NCBI RefSeq assembly: GCF_964355755.1
Contig: NC_092676.1
Coordinates: forward strand, 4,508,288 to 4,572,287
DNA length: 64,000 nt
Origin: Antedon mediterranea
Lineage: Eukaryota; Echinodermata; Crinoidea; Comatulida; Antedonidae
Reading direction: 5' to 3'
Positions 57,201-63,300 of the stretch are shown piece by piece (the first letter of the stretch is position 1; every line of letters begins with the position of its first letter). The notes beneath the pieces were generated by a model, which worked only from the letters and a program-made list of their open reading frames with translations, was not told where the DNA came from and ran no database searches. A program made the position numbers and the translations under genes.

Positions 57201-57478
57201 CACTTTGATTTGAACTATACAATATACCAATACAGTTTTTATATTTATTGCTGTTTATTTTTTTTAAAGTGTGCCCTCTATTTCTTTTCTAGACTATAAT
57301 TGAAGAGGTTCGTGACTCGCAAGAAGGATTCAATGAGACGGTTGGTAATATGAAATACCGCATGAAACTGTTGAAATCGCAGAATGATCGTATTGAGGGT
57401 ATGCTGACGGCGCTACTCAAAAAGGACGGAGTAGTATGGGACGAAGGAAACGACAATACAGATGAAGTCGGAGAATAA
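29732..57478 (+). CDS. TRPA1-like: TRPA-family ankyrin-repeat cation channel (spliced, 24 exons modelled)
   Basis: Predicted plasma-membrane, non-selective, calcium-permeable channel of the TRPA family, which sense noxious chemicals, heat or touch. The joined exons give about 1335 residues from the first supported codon of exon 1, or 1271 from the first ATG. N-terminal Ser/Pro-rich region (to about 165), about 17 ankyrin repeats (175-760; repeated TPLHxA), pre-S1 linker, S1 (in exon 17), S2-S4 (exons 17-19), S5 (exon 20), pore and S6 (exon 21), then a TRP-helix-like tail and C-terminal helix. Best family matches are in the linker and S4-S6: NNFLEWTVYI, QWQCGAIS, DVLKTFMQFSVVF, ILMNLLVGLAVDDIKEVQ. 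All 23 junctions are GT-AG and keep phase. Poly(A) signal AATAAA at 57636. Introns hold most repeats in this half of the window. Confidence 0.93.
30330..30560. mobile_element. M3-like fragment in TRPA intron 1
   Basis: Shares TTTTTCACTTCCGTAGAAAAA and CAATATGAATAATATGTGA-like stretches with the M3 copy at 55988 in the same orientation. The termini are missing. Confidence 0.5.
31085..31180. repeat. About 55-base tandem duplication
   Basis: TATTTTTAGTACAAAAAA followed by CAAAGAT-A-AATGAA occurs twice in a row. Confidence 0.7.
31726..31790 (-). mobile_element. SINE 3'-end fragment
   Basis: The minus strand reads CACAACATTAGGC, then TATAAATCCAGGATATTATT and an ATT run. This is the tail of the complete SINE at 52300-52597. 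Confidence 0.65.
31980..32148 (+). CDS. TRPA1-like: TRPA exon 2 (ankyrin repeats 1-2)
   Basis: AARDGDVGVMRRLL ends the first repeat; TGLHYAARYNHLPIV is the second. Acceptor ATTTTTTAG, donor GTAAGA. Confidence 0.93.
32149..34003. other. TRPA intron 2: diverged local duplications
   Basis: Very AT-rich. Three diverged copies of a block with TTCATATAA-A-C-GCT and TATGTTGAATT lie at 33232-33600. A near-identical 110-base tandem pair (TGCAAAATAAAGACAATTCA) lies at 33763-33981. Nothing else was recognised. Confidence 0.6.
34004..34110 (+). CDS. TRPA1-like: TRPA exon 3 (ankyrin repeat 3, first half)
   Basis: NIHKPGDDGLTALHFAARYK, then a charged loop that diverges from the ankyrin consensus and continues into exons 4 and 5. 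Confidence 0.92.
34270..34443. mobile_element. Small inverted-repeat MITE T6
   Basis: Termini AAAGCCTGTT and AACAGGCTTT. TTCGA-GC and GTTAACGAT are repeated in inverted order, with an internal CGATCGTC hairpin. Confidence 0.65.
34515..35123. repeat. Minisatellite, about 69-base unit, nine copies
   Basis: The unit contains TGACAATGCTGTGGGAATCA, GTGGCTGGATCTCAATGGAG and ATACAAAATAAAATAAGCAC. Copies differ at a few positions. It is followed at about 35165 by a GAATGAATGAAT tail like that of LINE 3' ends. Confidence 0.92.
35558..35581 (+). CDS. TRPA1-like: TRPA exon 4, candidate 8-codon micro-exon
   Basis: SQRQYVDT between a good acceptor (TTTTCTTTTTTCAAAG) and donor GTGAGT, in phase 0 on both sides. 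Exons 3 and 5 also join in frame without it, so it may be alternatively spliced or not real. Confidence 0.5.
37344..38090. repeat. Direct repeat flanking a segment in TRPA intron 4
   Basis: TCCAATCTGCAGACAGTAC occurs at 37344-37362 and again at 38072-38090, two bases after the end of the element below. Confidence 0.7.
37608..38070. mobile_element. Inverted-repeat element T7
   Basis: Left terminus ACTGTAAATCTTCTAAT-GTAACCC, right terminus its complement (GGGTTACTATTAAAAGATTT, then ACAGT). Inside are repeated GGGTTACTATTAGAAGGGGG units in both orientations. No coding capacity. Confidence 0.75.
38877..39020. mobile_element. Small inverted-repeat MITE T8
   Basis: ACCATATATCCTCAGGTA at the left, TACCAGAGGATATATGGT at the right, 144 bases in total. 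Confidence 0.75.
39372..39548 (+). CDS. TRPA1-like: TRPA exon 5 (ankyrin repeats 3-4)
   Basis: Begins with an acidic, glycine-rich loop (EVDDGDGGTVSS) inserted within repeat 3, then AYLESKGADVN and STPLHFAAMRGNEVAA. Confidence 0.92.
39783..39992 (+). CDS. TRPA1-like: TRPA exon 6 (ankyrin repeats 5-6)
   Basis: LTPLHNACTHGFKEVAELL and STPLHFACTEGHEDLVRLL. Phase 0 on both sides, 70 codons. Confidence 0.93.
39993..40771. other. TRPA intron 6, nothing recognised
   Basis: No repeat or coding structure was identified beyond ordinary AT-rich intron sequence. Confidence 0.4.
40772..40865 (+). CDS. TRPA1-like: TRPA exon 7 (ankyrin repeat 7)
   Basis: NTPLHLAVDSGHEGVVDLCL. Acceptor TGTGGTTTCAG, donor GTAAGT. 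Confidence 0.92.
40960..41155 (+). CDS. TRPA1-like: TRPA exon 8 (ankyrin repeats 8-9)
   Basis: DTPLHSAAVAGNPDIVKKL and ATALHRACQFNRSQVVEYL. The preceding intron is only 94 bases. Confidence 0.93.
41256..41345. repeat. Dispersed repeat R2, copy 1
   Basis: CCTTTGACAACCCAGTGGCT, then GAACAGA-ATTGTTC-CTTTTCTTG. A second copy is at about 54932-55016. Confidence 0.65.
42016..42199 (+). CDS. TRPA1-like: TRPA exon 9 (ankyrin repeats 10-11)
   Basis: FTPLLIAACYGHATTIEILL, then a degenerate repeat SAFYLAAEEEHFEALQ. Donor GTTGGT. Confidence 0.9.
42378..42472. mobile_element. MITE family M1, truncated copy 5
   Basis: TCTGTACACTATCAAAATAT at the left and TGTCCATATTTGGGCACAT near the right. The right terminus is lost. 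Confidence 0.65.
42475..42795 (-). pseudogene. LINE 3' end: reverse-transcriptase C-terminus
   Basis: The minus strand encodes TKSYGQRSFMFSAASLWNSL, then PRHFTKSTSIAIFKKELK and a stop (42629-42631). This is the characteristic C-terminus of L2/CR1-like non-LTR retrotransposon polymerases. The 3' UTR with GGCGCTATACAAATACC follows toward lower coordinates. 5'-truncated and inactive. Confidence 0.8.
42968..43075 (+). CDS. TRPA1-like: TRPA exon 10 (ankyrin repeat 12)
   Basis: NGPLHIAAKNGYLPIVK after a basic loop. Phase 0 on both sides. Confidence 0.92.
43255..43343 (+). CDS. TRPA1-like: TRPA exon 11 (ankyrin repeat 13)
   Basis: LLIESGADIDAKN and TPAHLAALNGRF. Followed by a 3.85-kb intron filled by a foldback element. 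Confidence 0.92.
43398..43580. repeat. About 23-base tandem repeat at the foldback element edge
   Basis: Roughly seven units of GGCCTTGAAACGTACAAGCC-type. One diverged unit is also present at the opposite edge (46818-46850). Confidence 0.8.
43575..46822. mobile_element. Foldback-type element with 515-base inverted arms
   Basis: The left arm (43575-44090) and right arm (46310-46822) are inverted copies over about 500 bases. Matching blocks include GTAGTAGAGCAGTTAA, ACCAAAGCATGAAACTT, TGGCGGCCATCTTGATTTCA and ATGACCGGAAATGACGTTTC. The arms enclose 2.2 kb, mostly the 30-base minisatellite. No transposase is present. The structure recalls sea-urchin TU-type or other foldback transposons. It occupies TRPA intron 11. 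Confidence 0.75.
44545..45885. repeat. Minisatellite, 30-base unit, about 44 copies
   Basis: The unit is close to GACAAAGAAGGGGGTGTAAG plus ACCATCCACA. Because 30 is a multiple of three, reading frames stay open for hundreds of codons on both strands. They are repeat artefacts, not genes. Confidence 0.95.
46930..47140 (+). mobile_element. tRNA-derived SINE (Leu/Ser-like head)
   Basis: TGTAGCCGAGTGGTTAGGAA and CCTGGGTTCAATTCC give A and B boxes. A non-tRNA body with GGAGAGGAACAGGCC follows. Confidence 0.7.
47196..47342 (+). CDS. TRPA1-like: TRPA exon 12 (ankyrin repeat 14)
   Basis: TIKELVSHDPTVVDDED, then NTPLHLGSQEGHFKVVQVL. Donor GTAAGA. Confidence 0.92.
47664..47775 (+). CDS. TRPA1-like: TRPA exon 13 (ankyrin repeat 15)
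   Basis: WTPLDCAANNGWTKTAEVLL, then a linker to the next repeat. Donor GTATCA. Confidence 0.92.
47875..48127. mobile_element. Dispersed element family M3, copy 2
   Basis: AAAGGAATATTGTCCTCCTG at the left, GACAATACATCTTT at the right: an imperfect inverted terminus. Ends 37 bases before exon 14. Confidence 0.65.
48164..48300 (+). CDS. TRPA1-like: TRPA exon 14 (ankyrin repeats 16-17)
   Basis: TTPLHLACKNGHLEMVKLLL and NCLDLAIENSRK, the last, partly degenerate repeat. Confidence 0.93.
48520..48885. repeat. 12-base minisatellite TATGTGTCCGCC, interrupted
   Basis: About sixteen units at 48520-48712 and four more at 48833-48885. The interruption is a LINE 3' fragment. Confidence 0.9.
48713..48832 (-). 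mobile_element. LINE 3'-tail fragment inside the minisatellite
   Basis: The minus strand reads GGACCAGAGTTTCCGAAATA, then AAAGATTGAATGAATGAATG, i.e. a 3' UTR end with a (GAAT)n tail. A very short insertion. Confidence 0.65.
49023..49276 (+). CDS. TRPA1-like: TRPA exon 15 (pre-S1 linker)
   Basis: VAMAIVNSDSWRDALR, TPMRKLIKRMPEVAELVFSK and the aromatic YRIDFDYEFLDD block are typical of the TRPA linker. Where vertebrate TRPA1 carries electrophile-sensing cysteines there is one cysteine (VFSKCS), with a valine after MPE. Confidence 0.92.
49277..50337. other. Left part of TRPA intron 15, nothing recognised
   Basis: AT-rich, no clear repeats. A short GATCCTGAGGACGATC palindrome lies near 49527. 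Confidence 0.4.
50338..50948. mobile_element. Non-autonomous DNA transposon T1, copy 2 (uninterrupted)
   Basis: CT-TTTGACACCGCCAAGC at the left and GGTGTAAAAGGG at the right are loose inverted termini. The interior matches 7834-8257. It retains AACAAACCCGTGTTGTGTCC, the empty counterpart of the site where the LTR retrotransposon entered copy 1. The right third is rich in CCCGGG words. Confidence 0.8.
51040..51150. repeat. 28-base tandem repeat, about four units
   Basis: The unit is close to AAGTGTGTCCAGCTTGAGCT plus AGCCC. Confidence 0.85.
51236..51369 (+). CDS. TRPA1-like: TRPA exon 16 (linker to S1)
   Basis: Acidic DGGSQDDDEPYKENG, then AEILRKNHPLFLM, which corresponds to the helix just before S1. 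Confidence 0.92.
51868..52200 (+). CDS. TRPA1-like: TRPA exon 17 (S1, extracellular loop, start of S2)
   Basis: LLGHPLVLTLLTHKWDCYGR precedes a strongly hydrophobic S1 (YFYYLSLLIYIFFLFFLTGY). A loop with one NCT glycosylation sequon follows, then WMILGLAGIHLFKE of S2. Confidence 0.93.
52300..52597 (+). mobile_element. Complete tRNA-derived SINE
   Basis: The head has GTGTGGTGCAGTGTGTTCG and a B box GGTTCGAATCC. A 200-base body follows, then GGCGTTATATAAATCCAGG and an (ATT)n tail. The tail resembles LINE 3' ends in the window, suggesting the partner LINE that mobilises it. Confidence 0.8.
52742..53129. mobile_element. Inverted-repeat MITE T9
   Basis: CCCATTTACACTA, then TAACGATCGACGATAAATAG in inverted copies at both ends (about 45 bases). 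An inner pair of TTCTAGAACTATAGGAT inverted segments and ATGACGTCAT palindromes also occur. Most of its 388 bases can fold. Confidence 0.85.
53258..53395 (+). CDS. TRPA1-like: TRPA exon 18 (S2-S3 loop and S3)
   Basis: QKFRYLTFNNFLEWTVYILA and VLLVLPLRNC match the family's S3 and its preceding loop. Confidence 0.92.
53535..53998. repeat. Minisatellite, about 60-base unit, eight copies
   Basis: The unit is close to GTGGGTGGGACTATACTTGA, GCATGGCATTATACTCAT and ACAGTATACTCTAATAATA. Small indels create two length classes. Confidence 0.9.
54121..54229 (+). CDS. TRPA1-like: TRPA exon 19 (S4)
   Basis: DWQWQCGAISILLAWINLIL, then QKLPRLGIYVLMFT. The WQCGAI stretch is shared with vertebrate TRPA1. Confidence 0.93.
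54646..54737 (+). CDS. TRPA1-like: TRPA exon 20 (S5)
   Basis: DVLKTFMQFSVVFGLFIVAF and a following hydrophobic stretch ending LLMNQ. Confidence 0.93.
54932..55016. repeat. Dispersed repeat R2, copy 2
   Basis: Matches 41256-41345 in the same orientation. Confidence 0.65.
55214..55380. mobile_element. MITE family M1, copy 6
   Basis: AAGCTCTGTCTACACTATC at the left is perfect. The right terminus is damaged after GATAGTGTA. Confidence 0.8.
55532..55756 (+). CDS. TRPA1-like: TRPA exon 21 (pore helix, selectivity filter, S6 start)
   Basis: SLVKTFVMMIGEFEFDTTF is the pore loop. The acidic residue after MIG is glutamate, where vertebrate TRPA1 has aspartate. VVFTIFAVIMSIILMNLL starts S6. Confidence 0.94.
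55988..56276. mobile_element. Dispersed element family M3, copy 3
   Basis: AAAGGTGTACTGTCCTCC and GGGGGACAATATATCTTT are inverted termini. The interior is in opposite orientation relative to copy 2. Confidence 0.7.
56339..56407 (+). CDS. TRPA1-like: TRPA exon 22 (end of S6, TRP-like helix)
   Basis: VGLAVDDIKEVQNQAKLQRL follows S6 directly and matches the conserved post-S6 helix. Confidence 0.93.
56800..56988 (+). CDS. TRPA1-like: TRPA exon 23 (cytoplasmic tail)
   Basis: QVDLALEIEEALP spans the junction; then WRRFCVKTRNLRPNQHG and a serine-rich helix. Donor GTTAGT. Confidence 0.9.
56990..57195. repeat. Degenerate AAAGGTT repeat
   Basis: Several irregular units of CTAAAGGTTAAAGGTTAG directly follow the exon 23 splice donor. 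Confidence 0.7.
57293..57478 (+). CDS. TRPA1-like: TRPA exon 24 (C-terminal helix and stop)
   Basis: A heptad-like helix (MKYRMKLLKSQNDRIEGML) fits the C-terminal coiled coil of TRPA tetramers. Acidic tail and TAA at 57476-57478. Confidence 0.92.
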   Translation, partial: TIIEEVRDSQEGFNETVGNMKYRMKLLKSQNDRIEGMLTALLKKDGVVWDEGNDNTDEVGE

Positions 57479-57635
57479 ATTTTACATTTGTGTTTAAAAT
57501 TGAAAAGTTGTTAACTTTTTTCTATATTTTGTTGTAAATTTTACAACCAGAAATGTATTTATAATTATTTATATACAGTTGGTGTAGTGTAGATGTTTGA
57601 TTTTAATAGATGTTTGATTTAATAGATTTTGTATT

Positions 57636-57641
57636 AATAAA
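57636..57641 (+). terminator. Candidate TRPA poly(A) signal
   Basis: AATAAA 158 bases after the stop codon. Confidence 0.55.
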
Positions 57642-58417
57642 CTAGGTAGAAAGAACAAAACAAAACGCAGACAAATTGAAAAAATTTTGCCCTAAGCGAA
57701 ATCAAAACGAACAACTATATTTTAATGGAACTGTTTGTCTGAAATACGCTGTTATGCAAATGAGTAGTATGTTGACGTCGCCCGCCAGTTTCACATAGCC
57801 AAAATGTGAACACTCAGTTCTTGAGCTAAGTTTATTATTGGGATGACCTTGAAAAATCGGTACAGTAGAACACCTACCATTTAAAGTTTTACAATGTCAA
57901 AGTAAATACTTTAAGAAATCTGGAAAGCGGCTTCATTTTTAATTTTAAAAAATTAAATTTGGGAAGTGCAAATTCTTGGCTTTAATTTTGAATTATGATT
58001 TTTTTTTTCCCTTGATCAAATTAAAAGTTTATATAGCATATTTATTATTTATGTAATATTGATATTAAAAGGTCACCAATTCTATGGTAAAATGTAGATT
58101 TAATCACTTCAATATCAAATTTGAATAATTATAGTATGCTAAATATATGTACTATAAATATGGTACTGTTGTATAAATATTCATTATATATATAAAACAT
58201 TTTTGTATTAATATGAAATTCATAATTGTTTTGGAATCCTTGGATATAGCACAAATACTAAGTAAGTTCTTTGCAACTCTAATTTCTGGACCATAATTTT
58301 TAAAAATTCCATCAAATTATTTTTTTTTAGTTACCATTATCATGTAGTGTAAGAGTACTACAGATTCTTCTTCCAATTAGAGACCATCCCTTAAACCATG
58401 TTTTTTATCTTAAGGTA
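57642..58417. other. Intergenic between convergent TRPA and BDH1-like genes
   Basis: AT-rich, nothing recognised. Confidence 0.4.
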
Positions 58418-58559
58418 CAGTATGTCTACAAAAAAATATGTGACCATATATGGTCATATCACTACCATATTTGAGCATATCACTACCATATTTGGGCACA
58501 TCACTACCATATGTAGGCAGCTCATACTTTTTTTGTCAGATAGTGTGTTGACAGAGCTT
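58418..58559. mobile_element. MITE family M1, diverged copy 7
   Basis: Three ATCACTACCATAT-TTGGGC-type units and a right terminus GTGTTGACAGAGCTTT. The left terminus is degraded. Confidence 0.65.
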
Positions 58560-58780
58560 TAAGCAAATAATTTTCTAATTTAGGACCAACTGTTAATAAT
58601 CTTTAAATCTAAGCAGCAGATAAGACAATTTTTTTAATGAATCTCCCGAAAAGTTTATAAAATACAAATTGCAATCTAATTTATTTGGGTATAATAACAT
58701 GTTTAATAATTTATTTAATAATAATCAAGTACTCGATCAAATGATTATCACATTTTATTTAGAACATTTATTTTTATAAC

Positions 58781-59130
58781 CTGATCGTACTATAGTTGAA
58801 AAATGTATAGAAAAATAGGTAGACTTTCAGTATTATTTTATCACAGCCATAGTGCACGGTCTTAAAATAATGTTATGCCTCTAAAGGCTTTTAAAAAAGT
58901 AGATTAAAATAAAAAGTTCACTTGTTTTTGGTAAATTATGTTACACACACCGGGGAGACATTTTTTTTCTTCTCGGAAATTCTCAGTGGATAAATTCAGG
59001 CAATTTTAAAACAATGTAATATATATATCTTTTTGTACATAATAAAAGTGATATTCCTTTTTATTGAATTACAGTTTTTTATCAGTTTCAAATCAGTTAA
59101 AAATTGATTAAATCATTAACATTAAAAACT
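58781..59130. repeat. Tandem-duplicated BDH1-like 3' flank, copy 1
   Basis: Shares GTACTATAGTTGAAAAATGT, GCTTTTAAAA, ACTTGTTTTTGGTAAATTAT and AAAAGTGATATTCC with copy 2 at 59474. Unit distance is about 690 bases. Confidence 0.85.
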
Positions 59131-59133
59131 AGA

Positions 59134-59470
59134 AAGCCACTCCGAGAGTGCATACCTCCTCCAACATAAGATTTCTCCAGACACACAATTTAAATAATCA
59201 AAAAATTACACAGCAATAAAGTGAGGGTACCAGCAGATTTTTACAATAACCTAGAAAATTGTAATCAACTCTGATCTTAATAAACATGACATTTTTTTCT
59301 TAAAAAATATATATTTTTTATGATTGTAAGTAGCATTTTTATGGTTGTAGTAGTTTGGTATTTTTTTTCTCATTAATTCATAAAAGTTTATGGACATTTT
59401 TAGTTGTGTGCAACGTGACTCTACAGCTCACTATGTTGGTCAGTCCGTCGGTCAGTTGGTCGGTAAACAT
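59134..59470. repeat. Dispersed repeat R3, copy 1
   Basis: Matches 60690-60980 over about 300 bases (AATTACACAGCAATAA, AATCAACTCTGATCTTAATA, AATTCATAAAAGTTTATGGA, TATGTTGGTCAGTC). Lies between the two 3'-flank copies. Confidence 0.85.
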
Positions 59471-59473
59471 TAA

Positions 59474-59800
59474 CTAATCGTACTATAGTTGAAAAATGTA
59501 TAGAAAAATGTGTAGTCTTTCAGTATTATTTTATAATAATGTTATGCCCCTAAAGGCTTTTAAAACAATGAAGTAGATTGAAAAGATCACTTGTTTTTGG
59601 TAAATTATGTTACACACCGGGAGACATTTTTTTCTTCTCGGAAATTCTAAGTAATTCTCAGTGGATACATTCAGGCAATTTTAAAACAATGTAATACTAT
59701 ATCTTTTTGTAAATAATAAAAGTGATATTCCCTTTTATTGAATTACATTTTTTCATCAGTTACAAATCAGTTAAAAATAGATAAAATCATCAACATTAAT
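59474..59800. repeat. Tandem-duplicated BDH1-like 3' flank, copy 2
   Basis: Nearly the same order of blocks as copy 1. It continues into a short third partial copy at 59801-59910, which abuts the gene. Confidence 0.85.
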
Positions 59801-59906
59801 ATGATATAGCCTATATTATATCTTTTTTACATAATAAAAGGGAAATTTCTTTTTATTGAATTACGGTTTTTCATCAGTTACAAATCAGTTGATTAAATCA
59901 TTAACA

Positions 59907-60376
59907 TTAAAAATGATATAGCCTATCACTTATAAAATGTGGCATATGAAGCATAACGAATGTTCGTACATGCCAATAAAGATCTTTTGGTTCGTAACGA
60001 ACCTTTGGATATTTTTTAGTTACTGCATCTTTTAGACTATTCACAACCGGAGAGGTATCTTTCACTCCGCACTCGGAATAATATTTCATTATCTGAACCG
60101 ATCCATCAAATACTCCCTTTCCGTATGCTTCCTGAACTTCCTCGCTCATCTCTTCCCACATTTTTTTTGATAACTTTGAAATACTTTCGTCTGTGAATAT
60201 ATTTGTGGCCGCTACAAAATTTCCTGGTTCGATTATACTAACGTGTACGCCCCATTCTTTCATTTCGTATCGTAGACACTGCGAGAATCCTTCAACTCCA
60301 TATTTGGACACGACATATGGCGATCGACCGGCAGCACCCTGACGTGCTAGTCCGCTTGCGATGTTGATGACACGAC
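59907..60376 (-). CDS. BDH1: BDH1-like terminal exon
   Basis: Holds the catalytic serine, YVVSK and the C-terminal substrate domain, ending DRLYHF and TAA. Acceptor AAATTCAG. Reads 156 codons including stop. Confidence 0.93.
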
Positions 60377-63300
60377 CTGAATTTAAAAGATAATACATAC
60401 ATTTATTATATATTATTATTTTTTTTATTATTATTTTTTTTTTTTTCGCACTAGTTAACAAATTTATGTACATTTTAGCAGTGTCAATCCAACTTTTAAA
60501 GGAAAATCGTGATTTTTATTCACATTTTCTTTTAAATCTAAGAAATGTACAGTTTGGGTAAATATTTTAAACAATTATACCTCGTTAAAAAAAAAAAATT
60601 GTAGTACCGTGTATAAATAGTTCAGTGTTTAAACTTAAATAGGGTACGCACAGTTAAAGGGTTATTTGTATAGTTATATTACAGTATTTATATAACACAC
60701 AATTAAAATAATAACAAAATTACACAGCAATAAGTGAGGGTACATACCAGCATATTTTTACAATAACCTAGAAAATTGTAATCAACTCTGATCTTAATAA
60801 ACATGACATTTTTTTCTTAAAAAATATATATTTTTTATGATTGTTAATTAGCATTTTTATGATTAGTAGCATTTTTATGGTTGTAGTTTTTTTTTCATTA
60901 ATTCATAAAAGTTTATGGACATTTTTAGTCGTATGCAACGCGACTCGGCTCATTATGTTGGTCAGTCAGTTGGTAAAACTAACTTGAGCACGCGACTGCA
61001 GCCATGTATATGGCCTTGTTATGATGCTGGTAAAAGCACCCTACTATTAGTTAGATGTTTGTCTAATTAGGCTATTGAAAAAAAATAGTAGTCAGCTTTT
61101 TTGTCTCCTCTTAATTTCTGGTAGAATACAATAATAATAGTTTATATAATTACATGCATGAGTGAATTTTGCATGCATGAGCGACTCTATTTTTATTTTA
61201 GATTTTGGCTCTGTAGTAGTTTTTAAGCAACTACATAAATTATTTGTGATTATTTCAGATCAGCTTTATTTCACAACTAATTCCTCTATATATTGAGTAT
61301 TTGATTGAAATATATATTTATACTGGGTAACCTCTTCAGTCAAAGACGGGTCTCCCAGAGGGCCCAGTTGGTGATCAGTGGCTGTGATGTACTAATACAC
61401 CGGGGTAACCCCCTACTCGTCTCGAAAGATGTACTAGGTTCTTTAAAGTGCACACGAGCTAGATGTGTACACTGGACCTACGGTTTATAGTCCTTATCCG
61501 AGAAGACTCGTTCTACCACCAGAACCATGGAGTGAGTGAGCCTCGAACCCATGCCGATGTTATGGCTACGTAATTACGGTTCCACTGTCTTAACCGCTCG
61601 GCCACTCACTCACTCAAGACTCATTTCTAAGACGTCTCTGCGATCTTGTTCAGAGTAATCGCTTATTCTATCCAGCAGTCGATCTTGAGTATGTAATTAC
61701 AAAACTCTAAATGGAGTATCACTCGCTGTGTAGATAGAGGTTGAGGAGGGGAGAGCTAGTCAAACTCTAAATGGAGTATCACTCGCTGTGTAGATAGAGG
61801 TTGAGGAGGGGAGAGCTAGTCAAACTCTAAATGGAGTATCACTCTGGCTGTGTAGATAGAGGTTGAGGAGGGGAGAGCTAGTCAAACTCTAAATGGAGTA
61901 TCACTCGCTGTGTAGATAGAGGTTGAGGAGGGGAGAGCTAGTCAAACTTTAAATGGAGTATCACTCGCTGTGTAGATAGAGGTTGAGGAGGGGAGAGCTA
62001 GTCAAACTTAGATATCCTTTGGAAAAACTGTATGTAAATGAAAAACAACTAAGCATTATATTTATTATTATCCTTTTTATTGGGCCTCTTCTGTCTTCCA
62101 TTTTAAATTGTAAATCTGTCTGGAAACATAAATTGCTCATTTTAAGGCAGGATAAAAAATTCACCTTTTAATAATTTTCTGGCATTTTATTTTTGCATAT
62201 ATAAATATATAAGCCAAATTATTCTACCTAACCTAAAATCCAAATCCAATTGAATGACTTTTATTTGATGCCATGCCAGTGACTCTGGCTGGGGCCTTTA
62301 AAGCACTGGGGCCCCTGGGTTTAGCCAGTGAGCGCTCGTAGCCATTACGCCACAACTTTTATATTTTACATTACATCAGACTCCCCACGCTCAAAACGCA
62401 ACAACATATGGTACATTACAGATAATACTTTGCTAAACTGTGTGTAAATATTGTCAAAATTAGATATCAAGTAGGCTACACTTAGATAATATATAGATAG
62501 CTCCGACCTTTAACTTTTCTTATCAAAGGTAAGAATGCCTTTGTTATTCGAATCGTTCCAAACAGGTTGACTTCAGACACAAATTTGTACGTATCCATTG
62601 TGTTCCATTCCACGTGACCAAATGTGGACGTGCCCGCATTGTTCACCACCGCCCATAAACCTTAAATAAAAAAATCTTATCTGTAGATTATTATAAATAA
62701 AGTATTGTATTGTATCATAGTATAAATACCAAAAACTAAAAAAAAAAATAAATAATCTGATGAAACCATGATTTTATAGATTTTAATGACTAAAGCTGGG
62801 TAACTATTTCTATCATAAAAATGGTATATTTTTTAATATATTTATATAAACACATCAGGGAACATTAATTCTAAACCGCCCGGTGATATACTGAAATTTA
62901 ATTAAATGATTTCAAAAGATAAAGATGAGGAAATCTGTGAGAATGAGAAAAAGTCGCCCCAACCGAGACTCCAACCCGGCCCCCTTCTGCTTGATATGCG
63001 GATTTCCAACCATTAGACCATTGGGGCTTTCAGGGTACAGTATTGTTCAAACTCGACTTTTCACCAATCTGGTAAATTTAAGTATTTATTTCATGAAGCT
63101 TGCTCTGTTTAACTGGCTTTACTACTGTGGTTTAAAATCCACTGGTTTTATATATTATAATAAAAAATAGAAATTTTAAACCTGGACTTTATCATTTTAA
63201 AAATGGGAGGTGCTTATAATTTGTATGAAAAAAATTGATATGTAATCAAAATTTCATTTTATGAAGATATAACAATTACTTTCCTTGTTTTTAGAAATTT

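Noticed and set aside
59134-59470. A duplicated BDH1-like exon
   Set aside because: The repeat has no coding frame matching the enzyme.
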